Part shown: piece after piece, positions 37,125 to 46,127 of the stretch | Layout of the letters: each line of letters opens with the position of its first letter | How positions within the stretch are numbered: position 1 is the first letter of the stretch | NCBI RefSeq assembly: GCF_003852895.1 | Contig: NZ_QUSW01000004.1 | Coordinates: 310,001 to 374,000, forward strand | Length of the DNA: 64,000 bases | Source of the DNA: Rhizobacter terrae | GTDB taxonomy: Bacteria; Pseudomonadota; Gammaproteobacteria; Burkholderiales; Burkholderiaceae_C | Reading direction: 5' to 3' | Notes under the pieces: generated by a model | What the model was told of the DNA's origin: nothing | The model's database searches: none | Seen by the model: the letters and a program-made list of their open reading frames with translations, nothing else | Program-made: the position numbers and the translations under genes

Positions 37125-38474
37125 TCAGTTCGCCATCCGGCGCAGGTTGTCGGTGCTGAAGAAGGCCAGGTCGGGCTTCAGGCCGAACTTGATGGGCTTC
37201 TCCTGGTTGGACACGCCCACCACGACGTAGCGGCGCGCCTGCAGGTCGTACACCACGTCGCCGGTGTTGAAGAGCACCGGGGCGTCGTAGAACTGCATCA
37301 GGTGCTCCTCGTGGATGCGCCAGAGTTCGCCGCGGCCGTCGTACTGGTCGGCATGGGCCAGGTGCCAGGAGTCCTCGTCGAAGTAGAAGGTGCGCTTGGC
37401 GTAGGCGTGGCGCATGCCCTGCTTGAGCGTGGCCTCCACCACCCACACGCGGTGCAGCTCGTAGCGCACGAGGTCCGGGTTGAGGTTGGTGGGCCGCACG
37501 AGGTCGGTGTACTTCAGCGACTTCGAATTCAGCCGGTAGTTGTTGTAGGAGATGAGCATTTCCTTCTTGCCCACCAGCTTCCAGTCGTAGCGGTCGGTGG
37601 GGCCGAAGAAGCCGTCGTAGTCGTCGGTGGTGCGCAGGCCGTCACTGCCCTGCCCCGGCGTGTCGCAGCACAGGTCAGGTGCGCGCAGCACGCGGCGCTG
37701 GCCGGCGTTGTAGACCCAGATGAGGTTGGGCTCCTTGGTCTGGTCCTGCGGCGAGTGCAGCATGTCCAGCTCGCCCGCCTGGCTGGACGGCCCCGTCACA
37801 TGGAAGAGCGCGTACAGCATGCGGTTGTTCTCGGGCTTGTCGAGCACGGCCGACTGCAGCGTGTACTCGGAGCGCGTGAGCGGCGTGAAGGAACCGCTGG
37901 CCTGCACCGGGAACTCCGCGCTGTAGCGCACGAAGCTGCCGCCGCGGTAGCGCATCATGTGGTTCCACATCACCTCCACGCCCTGCTTCGGGATCGGGAA
38001 GGGCACGGTGGACTTCGCCACGCCGGACACGCCGGTGCCGCCGCCGGTGATGACGGCCTTCACGCCTTCGGCCTTCACCGCGTCGTAGATGGACTGCGGG
38101 TAGGCCGCGGTGCGGTGGGTCGGGTAGACGTTGAGCTTGTAGCCGGGGTAGCGCTTCATCAGCTCCATCTGCCCCGGCGCGAGCACGTCCTTGTACTGCG
38201 CCATGTTGGCCGCGGAGATGGTGTAGAGCGGCTTCTCGCCGGCGAAGGGGTCGGCGTAGCCCTTGGAGAGGTCGGCCCCGGCCGGTGCCTTGTTGAGGCC
38301 GCCGTCCCATGCGGGGATGCTGCCCGCCTTGTTGCCGGCCCGCTCTGCGCCGATGGGCGTGAGGTCCTTGCCCAGGCGGGCGGCCTCGTCGTCAGTCATC
38401 GCGGCGCCTGCGTGGCCCATGGCGGCCCAGGCGGCCATCGCCACCAGCGAGCGGATCGTGTGTCGTGCATTCAT
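37125..38474 (-). CDS. DUF1329 outer-membrane lipoprotein-sorting-like protein
   Basis: 449 residues with a signal peptide (cleavage near GAA-MTDDEA). It carries DUF1329 signatures: GSIPAWDGGL, FPIPKQGVEVMWNHMMRYRG, SYNNYRLNSKS and ELHRVWVVEATLK...HAYAKRTFYFDED. The fold is LolA/LolB-like and is thought to carry a hydrophobic ligand. It is the partner of the DUF1302 protein just upstream. Confidence 0.9.
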   Translation of the reverse strand: MNARHTIRSLVAMAAWAAMGHAGAAMTDDEAARLGKDLTPIGAERAGNKAGSIPAWDGGLNKAPAGADLSKGYADPFAGEKPLYTISAANMAQYKDVLAPGQMELMKRYPGYKLNVYPTHRTAAYPQSIYDAVKAEGVKAVITGGGTGVSGVAKSTVPFPIPKQGVEVMWNHMMRYRGGSFVRYSAEFPVQASGSFTPLTRSEYTLQSAVLDKPENNRMLYALFHVTGPSSQAGELDMLHSPQDQTKEPNLIWVYNAGQRRVLRAPDLCCDTPGQGSDGLRTTDDYDGFFGPTDRYDWKLVGKKEMLISYNNYRLNSKSLKYTDLVRPTNLNPDLVRYELHRVWVVEATLKQGMRHAYAKRTFYFDEDSWHLAHADQYDGRGELWRIHEEHLMQFYDAPVLFNTGDVVYDLQARRYVVVGVSNQEKPIKFGLKPDLAFFSTDNLRRMAN

Positions 38475-38493
38475 GCGTTGTCTCCTGGTCTTC

Positions 38494-40377
38494 TCAGAAG
38501 TTGATGCCCACGACCAGCGAGAAGAAGTCGCGGTCGTGCTGGAAGTCGTACTTGGCGCCGTGGTTGAAGCGGTTGTAGGAGAGGTCCACGTAGGCCTTGT
38601 TGTTGTATTCAGCGCGGACGCCGGGGGCCACCGACCAGCGGCCCTGCGAGAACACGCCGTCGGCGGAGTAGCCGTGCACGTCGTGCGAGAAGAACACGCG
38701 CGGCTTGAGGTTCACGCCGGTCATCACGTTGGAGTAGCTCCATTCGAGGAAGACGCGGTAGCCCCATGAGTTGGCGGTGGCGTAGCCATCGTTCTCGCAG
38801 TAGTCGGGATTGGCCTGCGTGGGGCACACGCCCGGCGCGAGCGGGCCGGGGCCGTACACGCCGTGGCGGCCATAGCGCACGGAGGTGGCCGGGTCGCCGA
38901 TGCCGCCCCAGTGCTGGAAGCCCACCTCGGCGAGGAAGCTCAGGGTGTCGGCACCCATCACGTGGGGGAAGGCCTTGAGCGTGGACAGCTGCACCTGCGT
39001 CTTGCTCTTGCGGTCATAGCCGATGAGCTGTTCATTGGCCGCGCCGGTGAGTCGGCTGGCCAGCGGACCGGCGCCGAAGAAGGCGTTCACGGCATCGGGT
39101 CCGTTCACGCTGACCGGGAAGTCCTTGGTGTGGCTGGCCTCGCCGAAGAACGACCAGTTGGCGAGCACCGTGGAGGCGCTCACGCCGAAGACCTTGATGT
39201 TCTCGCCGCTGTAGTCGAAACGCGCGGAGAGGCCGGGCAGCGGGATGGCCGGTGCGAAGGAGCCGTTCCACACCGACAGCGGATCGTTCGTGGGCGTGCG
39301 CTGGATGGTGAAGGCCGGCGTGTTCTGGTGGTAGTTGACGAAGTAGGCGCCGAACTCGGTGTCCAGCGGCTTGGAGAAGAACTTGGTGGACAGGCCGAAC
39401 TGCCCGCCGTCGCGCGGCTTGCGGTCGGCCAGCAGGCTCAGGCGGCCGTTGAGCGGCGCTGGAAACGGCGCGCCGTAGCCGTTCCAGCCCAAGGCGTCAG
39501 GGCCGCCCAGCGGATCAAAGGCCACATACTTCTGGCCGGAGTCGTCGCCCTTGGTGCAGTTGATGATGTCGCCGAAGCTGAAGTAGGTGCCGCAGCCGTC
39601 GAGCACGGTCTTGGTCCACTTGAGCTCGTAGAACGCATCGATGCTCAGGCCATCGGCGATGCCGAGGCTGGCCGAGATCTGCGGGATGGGCAGAAGGATT
39701 TCCTTGACCTGCGCGCCAGGGCGGCGCGCGGCCGGCACGTCGACCGCGCCGTACTGGTTGATGCCGCCCGAGATGAATGTGCTCTCGCCCCAGTTCACCA
39801 CGTGGTTGCCCAGTTTCAGGTTCAGCGGCGTGCCGGCCTCGCCGAGTTTCCAGTTGCCGAAGACGTAGGCATCCTGCACGGCAGCGCCCGAGAACTTGGA
39901 GAGGCTGTCGAAGCCGCTGTCGTCGAGCTTGGCATCAGCGGCGTAGTTGTTCGCGGCGCTGCCATGCGGCACCGACTTGTTCTTGGCCTGCAGGTCATAC
40001 CAGGCCTTGGCGCGAATGAAGAGGCCGAGCGTCTCGCCCTTGAGTTGCAGGTCGCCGACGAGCTTGGCGGTGGTGGAGAACACCTTGCCTTTGCCGTAGT
40101 TGAGTTCGCCATCGTCAGCACCCGCGTTGCCGGTGCCGCCGTTGTTGGCGCCGATGAGCGCCGGATCGGGGCTGGTCGCACGCCAGTTGGTGCCGAGTGC
40201 GGCGGAGAGGGTCCAGATGCCCTCCACGCCGTTGTCCATGGTGAAGGTGCCCGCACTCACCGGCAGCGCCAGGCCGGCCGCCATGGCGGCGCAGGCGGTG
40301 CGGCAGGCCCGGGCCACGGTCGTGGCGCGCGGCCGGTGGCTGCCGGACGGGTTGTTCCTGTTGTCCACTGATCGCAT
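38494..40377 (-). CDS. DUF1302 outer-membrane beta-barrel protein
   Basis: 627 residues from the ATG at 40377, chosen over the longer frame because aaggag lies just before it and because the upstream ATG at 40476 falls inside the operator. Signal peptide ends VSA. The body is rich in alternating aromatic strands and ends in VVGINF, a typical barrel C-terminus with final Phe. DUF1302 proteins are considered outer-membrane channels for hydrophobic compounds. First gene of the six-gene minus-strand operon under promoter 40509-40537. Confidence 0.88.
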   Translation of the reverse strand: MRSVDNRNNPSGSHRPRATTVARACRTACAAMAAGLALPVSAGTFTMDNGVEGIWTLSAALGTNWRATSPDPALIGANNGGTGNAGADDGELNYGKGKVFSTTAKLVGDLQLKGETLGLFIRAKAWYDLQAKNKSVPHGSAANNYAADAKLDDSGFDSLSKFSGAAVQDAYVFGNWKLGEAGTPLNLKLGNHVVNWGESTFISGGINQYGAVDVPAARRPGAQVKEILLPIPQISASLGIADGLSIDAFYELKWTKTVLDGCGTYFSFGDIINCTKGDDSGQKYVAFDPLGGPDALGWNGYGAPFPAPLNGRLSLLADRKPRDGGQFGLSTKFFSKPLDTEFGAYFVNYHQNTPAFTIQRTPTNDPLSVWNGSFAPAIPLPGLSARFDYSGENIKVFGVSASTVLANWSFFGEASHTKDFPVSVNGPDAVNAFFGAGPLASRLTGAANEQLIGYDRKSKTQVQLSTLKAFPHVMGADTLSFLAEVGFQHWGGIGDPATSVRYGRHGVYGPGPLAPGVCPTQANPDYCENDGYATANSWGYRVFLEWSYSNVMTGVNLKPRVFFSHDVHGYSADGVFSQGRWSVAPGVRAEYNNKAYVDLSYNRFNHGAKYDFQHDRDFFSLVVGINF

Positions 40378-40470
40378 CGAGAGTCTCCTTGTGAGCGTCG
40401 TGTGTGCCGTGGCGCCGAGTGATGCGCCCTTCCTCGTTCTTGCGGCCCTCGCTGTGCTGTTTGCCGCTTG

Positions 40471-40495
40471 TTCCATTTACCGGAACTTGATTCCG
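40471..40495 (-). promoter_or_regulatory. IclR-type operator, site 4 (DUF1302 operon, downstream of promoter)
   Basis: On the minus strand: CGGAA-N5-TTCCG-N5-TGGAA. It lies just downstream of the expected transcription start, where a bound protein would block elongation. Confidence 0.7.
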
Positions 40496-40508
40496 TTTTT
40501 CTGAAGAG

Positions 40509-40537
40509 ACGATACGAGGCGGCTTGAGGGCTGTCAA
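40509..40537 (-). promoter_or_regulatory. Sigma-70 promoter of the DUF1302 operon
   Basis: On the minus strand a perfect -35 TTGACA (40532-40537) and a -10 TATCGT (40509-40514) are separated by 17 bp. Start of transcription would be near 40502. IclR-type operators lie on both sides. Confidence 0.65.
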
Positions 40538-40566
40538 GCGATCTGGCGTCGGGGTTTTCCGAGGTG

Positions 40567-40591
40567 CGGTTGTTTATTCCGTTATGCGGAT
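40567..40591. promoter_or_regulatory. IclR-type operator, site 5 (upstream of DUF1302 promoter)
   Basis: CGGTT-N5-TTCCG-N5-CGGAT. Its centre is 96 bp from that of site 4, about nine helical turns, so the two sites face the same side of the DNA across the promoter. Confidence 0.6.
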
Positions 40592-40613
40592 TCTTGCGCG
40601 GTGGGTGGGATGG

Positions 40614-40851
40614 GCAAAGGCGTGGGTGGGCTGGCTGGGGCGCGCGGCGGAAGCGGTCGGCCTGCGGCCGACTTCGCTGCGGTGCTCGGGCTTGTGGTCC
40701 GGCGCAGAACTCACTCCGCGCCCCTGCGGTGCGCTGCGTTCAAACAACCGCGCCGAGCTAGAAGACGAAGCGCGCTGCGCGCGCGACCACAAGCCCTGCG
40801 CTCCTCGCCGCTTCCTGATGCGCGCCCCAGCCAGCCCACCCACGCCTTTGC
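40614..40851. repeat. 238-bp imperfect palindrome with 32-bp perfect outer arms
   Basis: Bases 40614-40645 are the exact reverse complement of 40820-40851. Further inside, 40688-40699 pairs with 40785-40796, so the whole segment can form a long hairpin. No gene-like codon pattern. With the next palindrome it fills most of the 40378-41086 gene-free stretch. Confidence 0.85.
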
Positions 40852-40898
40852 TGTTGCGGCTTCGGGTTTTCTCGTCGAGCACACCCATCGGTTGTTGA

Positions 40899-41010
40899 GC
40901 GGCAGGCGGCATGGGCCAGGGGCTGCGGCTGTGGCGGCGAGCAGCGCAGCGAAGTCGGCGCTCCGCGCCGACCGCCACAGCCGCAGCCCCTGGCCCATGC
41001 CGCCTGCCGC
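40899..41010. repeat. 112-bp palindrome with 39-bp perfect arms
   Basis: Bases 40899-40937 are the exact reverse complement of 40972-41010, with a smaller hairpin in the loop. It may be a member of an extragenic repeat family or a remnant of one; no transposase is near. Confidence 0.85.
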
Positions 41011-41030
41011 GGATCAACCAAACAGAGGCG

Positions 41031-41066
41031 AAAACCAAAAAAGAAGGGCGCCCACAGCGCCCCTTC
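41031..41066 (-). terminator. Rho-independent terminator of the beta-oxidation operon
   Basis: On the minus strand a GC stem (41043-41066; GAAGG...CCTTC closed around GCGC/GCGC with one bulged G) is followed by a T-rich run. It lies about 20 bases after the last gene (SDR at 41087). Confidence 0.75.
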
Positions 41067-41086
41067 CCTTCAAACAGCCAGCAGCA

Positions 41087-41995
41087 TCACTCCACCGCCC
41101 GAATCGCCTCACGCAGTTGCTCGCCAATCTGAGGCCTGTCCTTGAACGGATCGCTGGGGTTGCGTCCGAGCATGATGTCTTCCAGCCGCGTCTGCACCGC
41201 GCCGAGCGCGTGCGGGTGGCTGAAGATGTAGAACTTGTCGTTCGCGACTGCGTCCATCACCATCTTGGCCACGTCGGCCGCGGTGAGCTTGCCTGATGTC
41301 ACCGCCTTGGTACCCAGGGCCTGGGCGATGAGCTGGCTCTTCGTAGGCCGGACCTCGTCCTTCATGTCCGTGGGTCGGTTGCGCTCGCTCAGGTGGATGC
41401 CCGTGGGCACGAAGAAGGGGCACAGCACCGAGCAGTGGATCTGGTCGGTGACCAGCGCCAGGTCCTGGAACAGCGTCTCGCTGAGCGACACCACCGCCTG
41501 CTTGGTGACGTTGTAGGACGCCATGTTGGGCATGTTCACCACGCCGGCCATGGACGCCGTGTTGACGATGTGGCCCTCGTACGCTGGGTCTTTCTTCGCA
41601 GCCTCCAGCATCATCGGCGTGAACACGCGCACGCCGTGGGCCACGCCCATGAGGTTCACGCCGACCACCCACTCCCAGTCCTTGAGCGAGTGTTCCCAGA
41701 TCAGGCCACCTGAGCTCACGCCGGCGTTGTTGAACACGAGGTGCGGGGCGCCGAAGCGATCGACCGTGGCGCGGCCCATGGCCTCGACCTGCTCAGCCTT
41801 GGACACGTCCAGCCGGAACGGCAGCACCTTCGCGCCCAGCGATTCGATCTCGGCGGCGGCCTTGTCCAGCGCGTCCTGCTGCACATCGGCCATCACGATG
41901 TTCATGCCGGCCTGCGCAGCCAGGCGGGAGGTTTCCAGGCCGAAGCCGGAACCGGCTCCGGTGATGACCGCTGTCTTGCCCTGAAAGCTTTTCAT
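41087..41995 (-). CDS. Short-chain dehydrogenase/reductase
   Basis: 302 residues. Rossmann motif TGAGSGFG, NNAG at about 89, Ser in NTASMAG and the catalytic pair in SYNVTK (YxxxK). Classical SDR acting on an unidentified alcohol or ketone. The extended C-terminus is usual for SDRs found in fatty-acid operons. Last gene of the 11-gene minus-strand operon, followed by a terminator. Confidence 0.88.
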   Translation of the reverse strand: MKSFQGKTAVITGAGSGFGLETSRLAAQAGMNIVMADVQQDALDKAAAEIESLGAKVLPFRLDVSKAEQVEAMGRATVDRFGAPHLVFNNAGVSSGGLIWEHSLKDWEWVVGVNLMGVAHGVRVFTPMMLEAAKKDPAYEGHIVNTASMAGVVNMPNMASYNVTKQAVVSLSETLFQDLALVTDQIHCSVLCPFFVPTGIHLSERNRPTDMKDEVRPTKSQLIAQALGTKAVTSGKLTAADVAKMVMDAVANDKFYIFSHPHALGAVQTRLEDIMLGRNPSDPFKDRPQIGEQLREAIRAVE

Positions 41996-42014
41996 TCCTG
42001 CTCCTTGATGGGGT

Positions 42015-42950
42015 TCACTGCGCCGCTTCGGCCTTCTTCACCTGGTAGCCCAGGCGCGGGAAGTGCACGACCACGCGGCCGGCACGTTCGTCGCGGCGTT
42101 CGATGGCGACTTCATCGTTGGCAAGGCCCACAAGGCGGCCCGTCACGGCGTCCTGCGCATAGTCGGTGGGGGTCACGGTGACGGCATCGCCGGCCGCGAA
42201 GCCCTGGTCGGGCGCGACGGAGGTGGCCACGGTGCCGATGGCCGAGCGCGCAGCCTCGATGGCCTCTTCGCTCGTGAACTTCTGCTTCTCGCCATGGCCG
42301 AAGGCGCGCATGCGCTCGAACCATTGCAAGGTCTTCGGGAAGGCCTGCAGCACCGCGGCCACCGGCGGCACACGCTCGATGTACCAGACGGACTGCACCG
42401 TGGCGAAGTCGGCGATCGACGGCAATGCGCCACAGATGAACTCTCGACCGTCGCCGAGTTGCTGCTCCAGCCAGCCCAGTTGCAGCCTCAGGTTGGCGCC
42501 GGCATCGGCCATGGTCGAGCGGCGCATGCTGCCGGCCATGGCGGCGCGGTCGGCGGCGAAGGCCTTGATGGCTTCCGGCGGCAGGCCGGCGAAGATGTGC
42601 TGCGCGCCGGCCGGCTGCATGGTGTACGGAATGGCCGCCCAGAACAGCGCCGTGTCGGCCCAGTGCGCCACCATGTGCTGCGCGCCGCCGGCCTCTGCCG
42701 GGAACAGCGGGGGTGTGGGAAACAGCTTGTCGATCACGCGGCACATGAGCGCGGTGTCGCAGTAGATGTCCGCGCCGATCTGCATGAAAGGCGTGCGGCG
42801 GTAGCCACCGGTCAACGCCACCACGTCAGGCTTGGGCAGCATGGTGGGCACGGTCACCGACTTCCAGGCGATGCCTTTCATGCCGAGCACGAGGCGGACC
42901 TTTTCGGAGAAGGGTGAGTTGGCGTAGTGATGGAGGATGAGGTCTTGCAT
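42015..42950 (-). CDS. Glutathione S-transferase family protein
   Basis: 311 residues from the ATG at 42950. N-terminal thioredoxin-like GST domain (HHYANSPFSEKVRLVLGMKG) with the usual Ser/Tyr region, then the helical domain (SIADFATVQSVWYIERV). An extra C-terminal segment of about 70 residues (GDAVTVTPTDYAQDAVTGRLVGL) resembles a small SH3-like barrel and is not part of classical GSTs. It could detoxify reactive acyl or enoyl products in this operon. Confidence 0.85.
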   Translation of the reverse strand: MQDLILHHYANSPFSEKVRLVLGMKGIAWKSVTVPTMLPKPDVVALTGGYRRTPFMQIGADIYCDTALMCRVIDKLFPTPPLFPAEAGGAQHMVAHWADTALFWAAIPYTMQPAGAQHIFAGLPPEAIKAFAADRAAMAGSMRRSTMADAGANLRLQLGWLEQQLGDGREFICGALPSIADFATVQSVWYIERVPPVAAVLQAFPKTLQWFERMRAFGHGEKQKFTSEEAIEAARSAIGTVATSVAPDQGFAAGDAVTVTPTDYAQDAVTGRLVGLANDEVAIERRDERAGRVVVHFPRLGYQVKKAEAAQ

Positions 42951-43002
42951 GGTCGGCTCCTTCTGGCCCTTGTCGGCCCGGCGGGCAAGACCTTCCGCAG
43001 AT

Positions 43003-44640
43003 TCAGACCTGCGGCATCGCCCGGCGGATGATCGACTCGAAATCCACCACCGAGGGTAGCGTGCCGAACGCAAAACCCCAGTCACCTGCGAGACGCGAAC
43101 GGCAGAAGGCGTCGGTCACTTCAGGCGTGGAATGCTGGCGCAGCAAGGCGGCCTGCACGGCGAGCGCCACGTCCTGCGCCAGGCGACGCGCATCGGACTC
43201 GCTGCTCGCGTCCTCGATGCGTGCGGGCAGCGCGTCGGCGAAGCGGTCGAAGGCCGCGTTCGCACCGCGTGCCGGGGCCAGTTCGGCGGCGAGTGCCGCG
43301 GCCATGTCGCCCTTGCGGACCGCACGCAGCAGGTCCAGCGCCATGATGTTGCCGGCACCTTCCCAGATGGAATTCAGCGGCATTTCGCGGTAGATGCGCG
43401 CCATCACGCCCTCCCCGCCCGACTCCACGTAGCCGTTGCCGCCCAGGCACTCCATGGCCTCCTGCGCGAAGTGGCTGCCGCGCTTGCAGATCCAGAACTT
43501 CGCCACCGGCGTGAGCAGGCGGCGCATCAGGGTTTCGTGCGGATCGGCCGGTGCATCGAAGGCGCGGGCCAGGCGCAGCGCAAGCGCAGTGGCCGCCTCG
43601 CTTTCGAGCGAGAGATCGGCCAGCACGTTGCGCATCGCCGGCTGCTCGATGAGCAGCTTGCCGAAGGCCTGGCGCTGCGCGGTGTGGTTGAGCGCGAGCG
43701 ACAGCGACTGGCGCATCAGCGCCGCCGTGCCCAGCGAGCAATCGAGCCGCGTGAGGTTGCCCATCTCGAGGATCTGCGGCACGCCGCGTCCTTCCTCGCC
43801 CACGAGCCAGGCGTGGGCGCCCTCGAACTCCACCTCGGAACTGGCATTGGCCTTGTTGCCCAGCTTGTCCTTCAGCCGCTGGATGCGGATGTCGTTGACC
43901 GTGCCATCGGGCCGCCAGCGCGGCAGGAAGAAGCAGGTCAGCCCCGCGGGCGCCTGCGCGAGGATGAGGAACGCATCGCACATCGGCGCGCTGAAGAACC
44001 ACTTGTGGCCGGTGACGAGGTAGCGCTCGCCCCAGGCATCGCGGCCGTCGTGGCGCGCCTGCGTGGTGTTGGCCCGCACGTCGGAGCCGCCTTGCTTCTC
44101 CGTCATGCCCATGCCCATGGTCACGCCCTGCTTCTGCGAAGCCGGTGCGAAGCGCGGGTCATAGACGCGGCTGGTGAGCTTGGTCGCCCATTCCCTGGCG
44201 ATGGCTGCATTGCCCTGCAAGGCAGGCGTCACCGCGTAGGTCATGGAGATGGGGCACAGCGTGGAGGGCTCCGTCTCGGTGAAGAGCATGAACCCCGCCG
44301 CGCGCTTCACATGCGCATGCGGCCCGCCGGCCCAGGGCGTGCCATGCAGGCCCGAGCCCACGGCCAGCGACATCAGCGCGTGGTAGCTCGGATGGAACTC
44401 CACCGTGTCCACGCGGTGGCCGAAGCGGTCGTGCGTGCTCAACACTGGCGTGTGCACGTTGGCCAGCCGCGCATGGGTCTGGAATTCCTCCGAACCCAGC
44501 GTTGCGCCCAGCTGCGACAGATCATCCGTCGCCAGCGACGCCGCGTTGAAGCGCAAGGCATCGCGCATCGCCGCGTTGCCGTCGAACAGATTCGTGTTCG
44601 ACAGCGGCGCGACCTGGTTGAAGACTTGATGCGTGCCCAT
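43003..44640 (-). CDS. AidB-type acyl-CoA dehydrogenase-like flavoprotein
   Basis: 545 residues. Signatures of AidB: HPSYHALMSLAVGSGLHG, GMGMTEKQGGSDVRANTT, TGHKWFFSAPMCDAF, and a C-terminal SIWEGAGNIMALDLLR with the Glu base. AidB protects DNA during alkylation stress and has isovaleryl-CoA dehydrogenase activity. In this operon it may simply be an acyl-CoA dehydrogenase for branched chains. Confidence 0.9.
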   Translation of the reverse strand: MGTHQVFNQVAPLSNTNLFDGNAAMRDALRFNAASLATDDLSQLGATLGSEEFQTHARLANVHTPVLSTHDRFGHRVDTVEFHPSYHALMSLAVGSGLHGTPWAGGPHAHVKRAAGFMLFTETEPSTLCPISMTYAVTPALQGNAAIAREWATKLTSRVYDPRFAPASQKQGVTMGMGMTEKQGGSDVRANTTQARHDGRDAWGERYLVTGHKWFFSAPMCDAFLILAQAPAGLTCFFLPRWRPDGTVNDIRIQRLKDKLGNKANASSEVEFEGAHAWLVGEEGRGVPQILEMGNLTRLDCSLGTAALMRQSLSLALNHTAQRQAFGKLLIEQPAMRNVLADLSLESEAATALALRLARAFDAPADPHETLMRRLLTPVAKFWICKRGSHFAQEAMECLGGNGYVESGGEGVMARIYREMPLNSIWEGAGNIMALDLLRAVRKGDMAAALAAELAPARGANAAFDRFADALPARIEDASSESDARRLAQDVALAVQAALLRQHSTPEVTDAFCRSRLAGDWGFAFGTLPSVVDFESIIRRAMPQV

Positions 44641-44651
44641 GGCCGACGCCG

Positions 44652-45668
44652 TCAGACCAGCTTCACCAACTGCTTCCCGAAGTTCTTTCCCTTGAGCAAC
44701 CCCAAGAACGCTTCAGGCGCGGAGGCAATGCCCTGCGCCACGCTCTCGCGGAACTTCAGCTTGCCCATGGCGACCATGCCGCCCAGTTCCTTCAGCGCCT
44801 CGGGCCACACCTCCATGTGCTCGCTCACGATGAAGCCTTCGAGCCGCAGGCGCGACTGCAGGAGGACCTGCGGGTACTGGATGGGAATCGGCTGCCCGTT
44901 GTAGCCGGAGATCATTCCGCACAGGGCAATGCGGCCGAAGGCGTTCATGTTCAGCAGCACGGCGTCGAGGATGGTTCCGCCCACGTTCTCGAAGTAGCCG
45001 TCGATGCCCTGAGGGCACGCGTCCTTGAGCGCGGTCTTCAGCGACTTCAGGTCGCCATGCAGCTTGTAGTCCACGCAGGCATCGAAGCCCAGTTCCTCGG
45101 TCACGTAGCGGCACTTGTCGGCGCCGCCCGCAATGCCCACCGCGCGGCAGCCCCTCGCCTTGGCGAGCTGGCCGACCACGCTGCCCACCGCGCCGCTGGC
45201 CGCGCTCACCACCACCGTCTCGCCGGCCTTGGGTTCGCACAGCTTCACCAGGCCATACCAGGCCGTCACGCCGGGCATGCCCACCGAGCCCAGGTAGGCC
45301 GACAGCGGGATGTGCGTCGTGTCCACCTTGCGCAGCATGCCGGGCTGGTTCGCATCGGCCACGGCGTATTCCTGCCAGCCGCCCATGCCCACCACCTTGT
45401 CGCCGGCCTTGTAGCCGGCATGGCGCGACTCCACCACCTCGCCCACGGTGCCGCCGATCATCACCTGGTTCAGCGGCTGCGGCTGGGCGTAGCTCTTGGC
45501 GTCGTTCATGCGGCCGCGCATGTACGGGTCCAGCGAGAGGTAGTGGTTGCGCACCAGCACCTGGCCGTCGGCCAGCGTGGGCACGGGAGATTCCACGAGC
45601 TTGAAGTTGTCGGCGCTGGCCTCGCCTTGTGGACGCGAGACGAGATGGATCTGGCGATTCGTGGTCAT
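44652..45668 (-). CDS. NADP-dependent MDR oxidoreductase (CurA/PTGR-like)
   Basis: 338 residues. Zinc-less medium-chain reductase: YLSLDPYMRGRM, GTVGEVVESR, GMPGVTAWYGL and VVVSAASGAVGSVVGQLAK, all typical of prostaglandin reductase/CurA proteins that reduce the double bond of enones. It may reduce alpha-beta unsaturated intermediates. It is 11 bp from each neighbour. Confidence 0.9.
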   Translation of the reverse strand: MTTNRQIHLVSRPQGEASADNFKLVESPVPTLADGQVLVRNHYLSLDPYMRGRMNDAKSYAQPQPLNQVMIGGTVGEVVESRHAGYKAGDKVVGMGGWQEYAVADANQPGMLRKVDTTHIPLSAYLGSVGMPGVTAWYGLVKLCEPKAGETVVVSAASGAVGSVVGQLAKARGCRAVGIAGGADKCRYVTEELGFDACVDYKLHGDLKSLKTALKDACPQGIDGYFENVGGTILDAVLLNMNAFGRIALCGMISGYNGQPIPIQYPQVLLQSRLRLEGFIVSEHMEVWPEALKELGGMVAMGKLKFRESVAQGIASAPEAFLGLLKGKNFGKQLVKLV

Positions 45669-45679
45669 GGTGTGTCCTT

Positions 45680-46117
45680 TCAGTCGGAGGCGTTGAGCCT
45701 CTTGAGTTGGCGCCCGCCCGCGGGCAGCGCCTTGAGGTACTTGAAGGTACCGGTGGCATGCGCGATGAGCGTGCCGTCCTCGGCATGGATGCCGCCTTCG
45801 CAGAAGGCGAAGCTGCTGGTCTGGTGCAGGACCCGGGCCTTGGCGAGCAGCCGGCCCAGCCCGGGCTTCATGAAGCTGGTCTTCATCTCGATGGTGACCA
45901 CGCCGCGCGGATCGGGCGTCCCGCCGTCGCGCGGGCTGCGTGCGGCGTGGGCCATGGCCACGTCCAGCAAGGTCATGGACACGCCGCCGTGCACCACGCT
46001 CCAGGAGTTCATGTGCTCCTCGCGCGGCTGCATGGCGATCTCGGCCTCGCCGTTCTCGAAGCGAAGCAGCTCGAAGCCCAGGGCTTCGACGAAGGGGATG
46101 TGGACCTGGAACTTCAT
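45680..46117 (-). CDS. PaaI-type hotdog thioesterase
   Basis: 145 residues. Hotdog fold with NSWSVVHGGVSMTLLDVAMA, in which the HGG motif and the following Asp are the usual active-site elements. It likely hydrolyses acyl- or aryl-CoA to release CoA when intermediates accumulate. It sits inside the beta-oxidation operon. Confidence 0.88.
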   Translation of the reverse strand: MKFQVHIPFVEALGFELLRFENGEAEIAMQPREEHMNSWSVVHGGVSMTLLDVAMAHAARSPRDGGTPDPRGVVTIEMKTSFMKPGLGRLLAKARVLHQTSSFAFCEGGIHAEDGTLIAHATGTFKYLKALPAGGRQLKRLNASD

Positions 46118-46127
46118 GGTGTCGGGG

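Noticed and set aside
40601-41038. Several short frames over the palindromes
   Set aside because: They reflect inverted-repeat sequence, have no ribosome-binding sites and no protein-like features.
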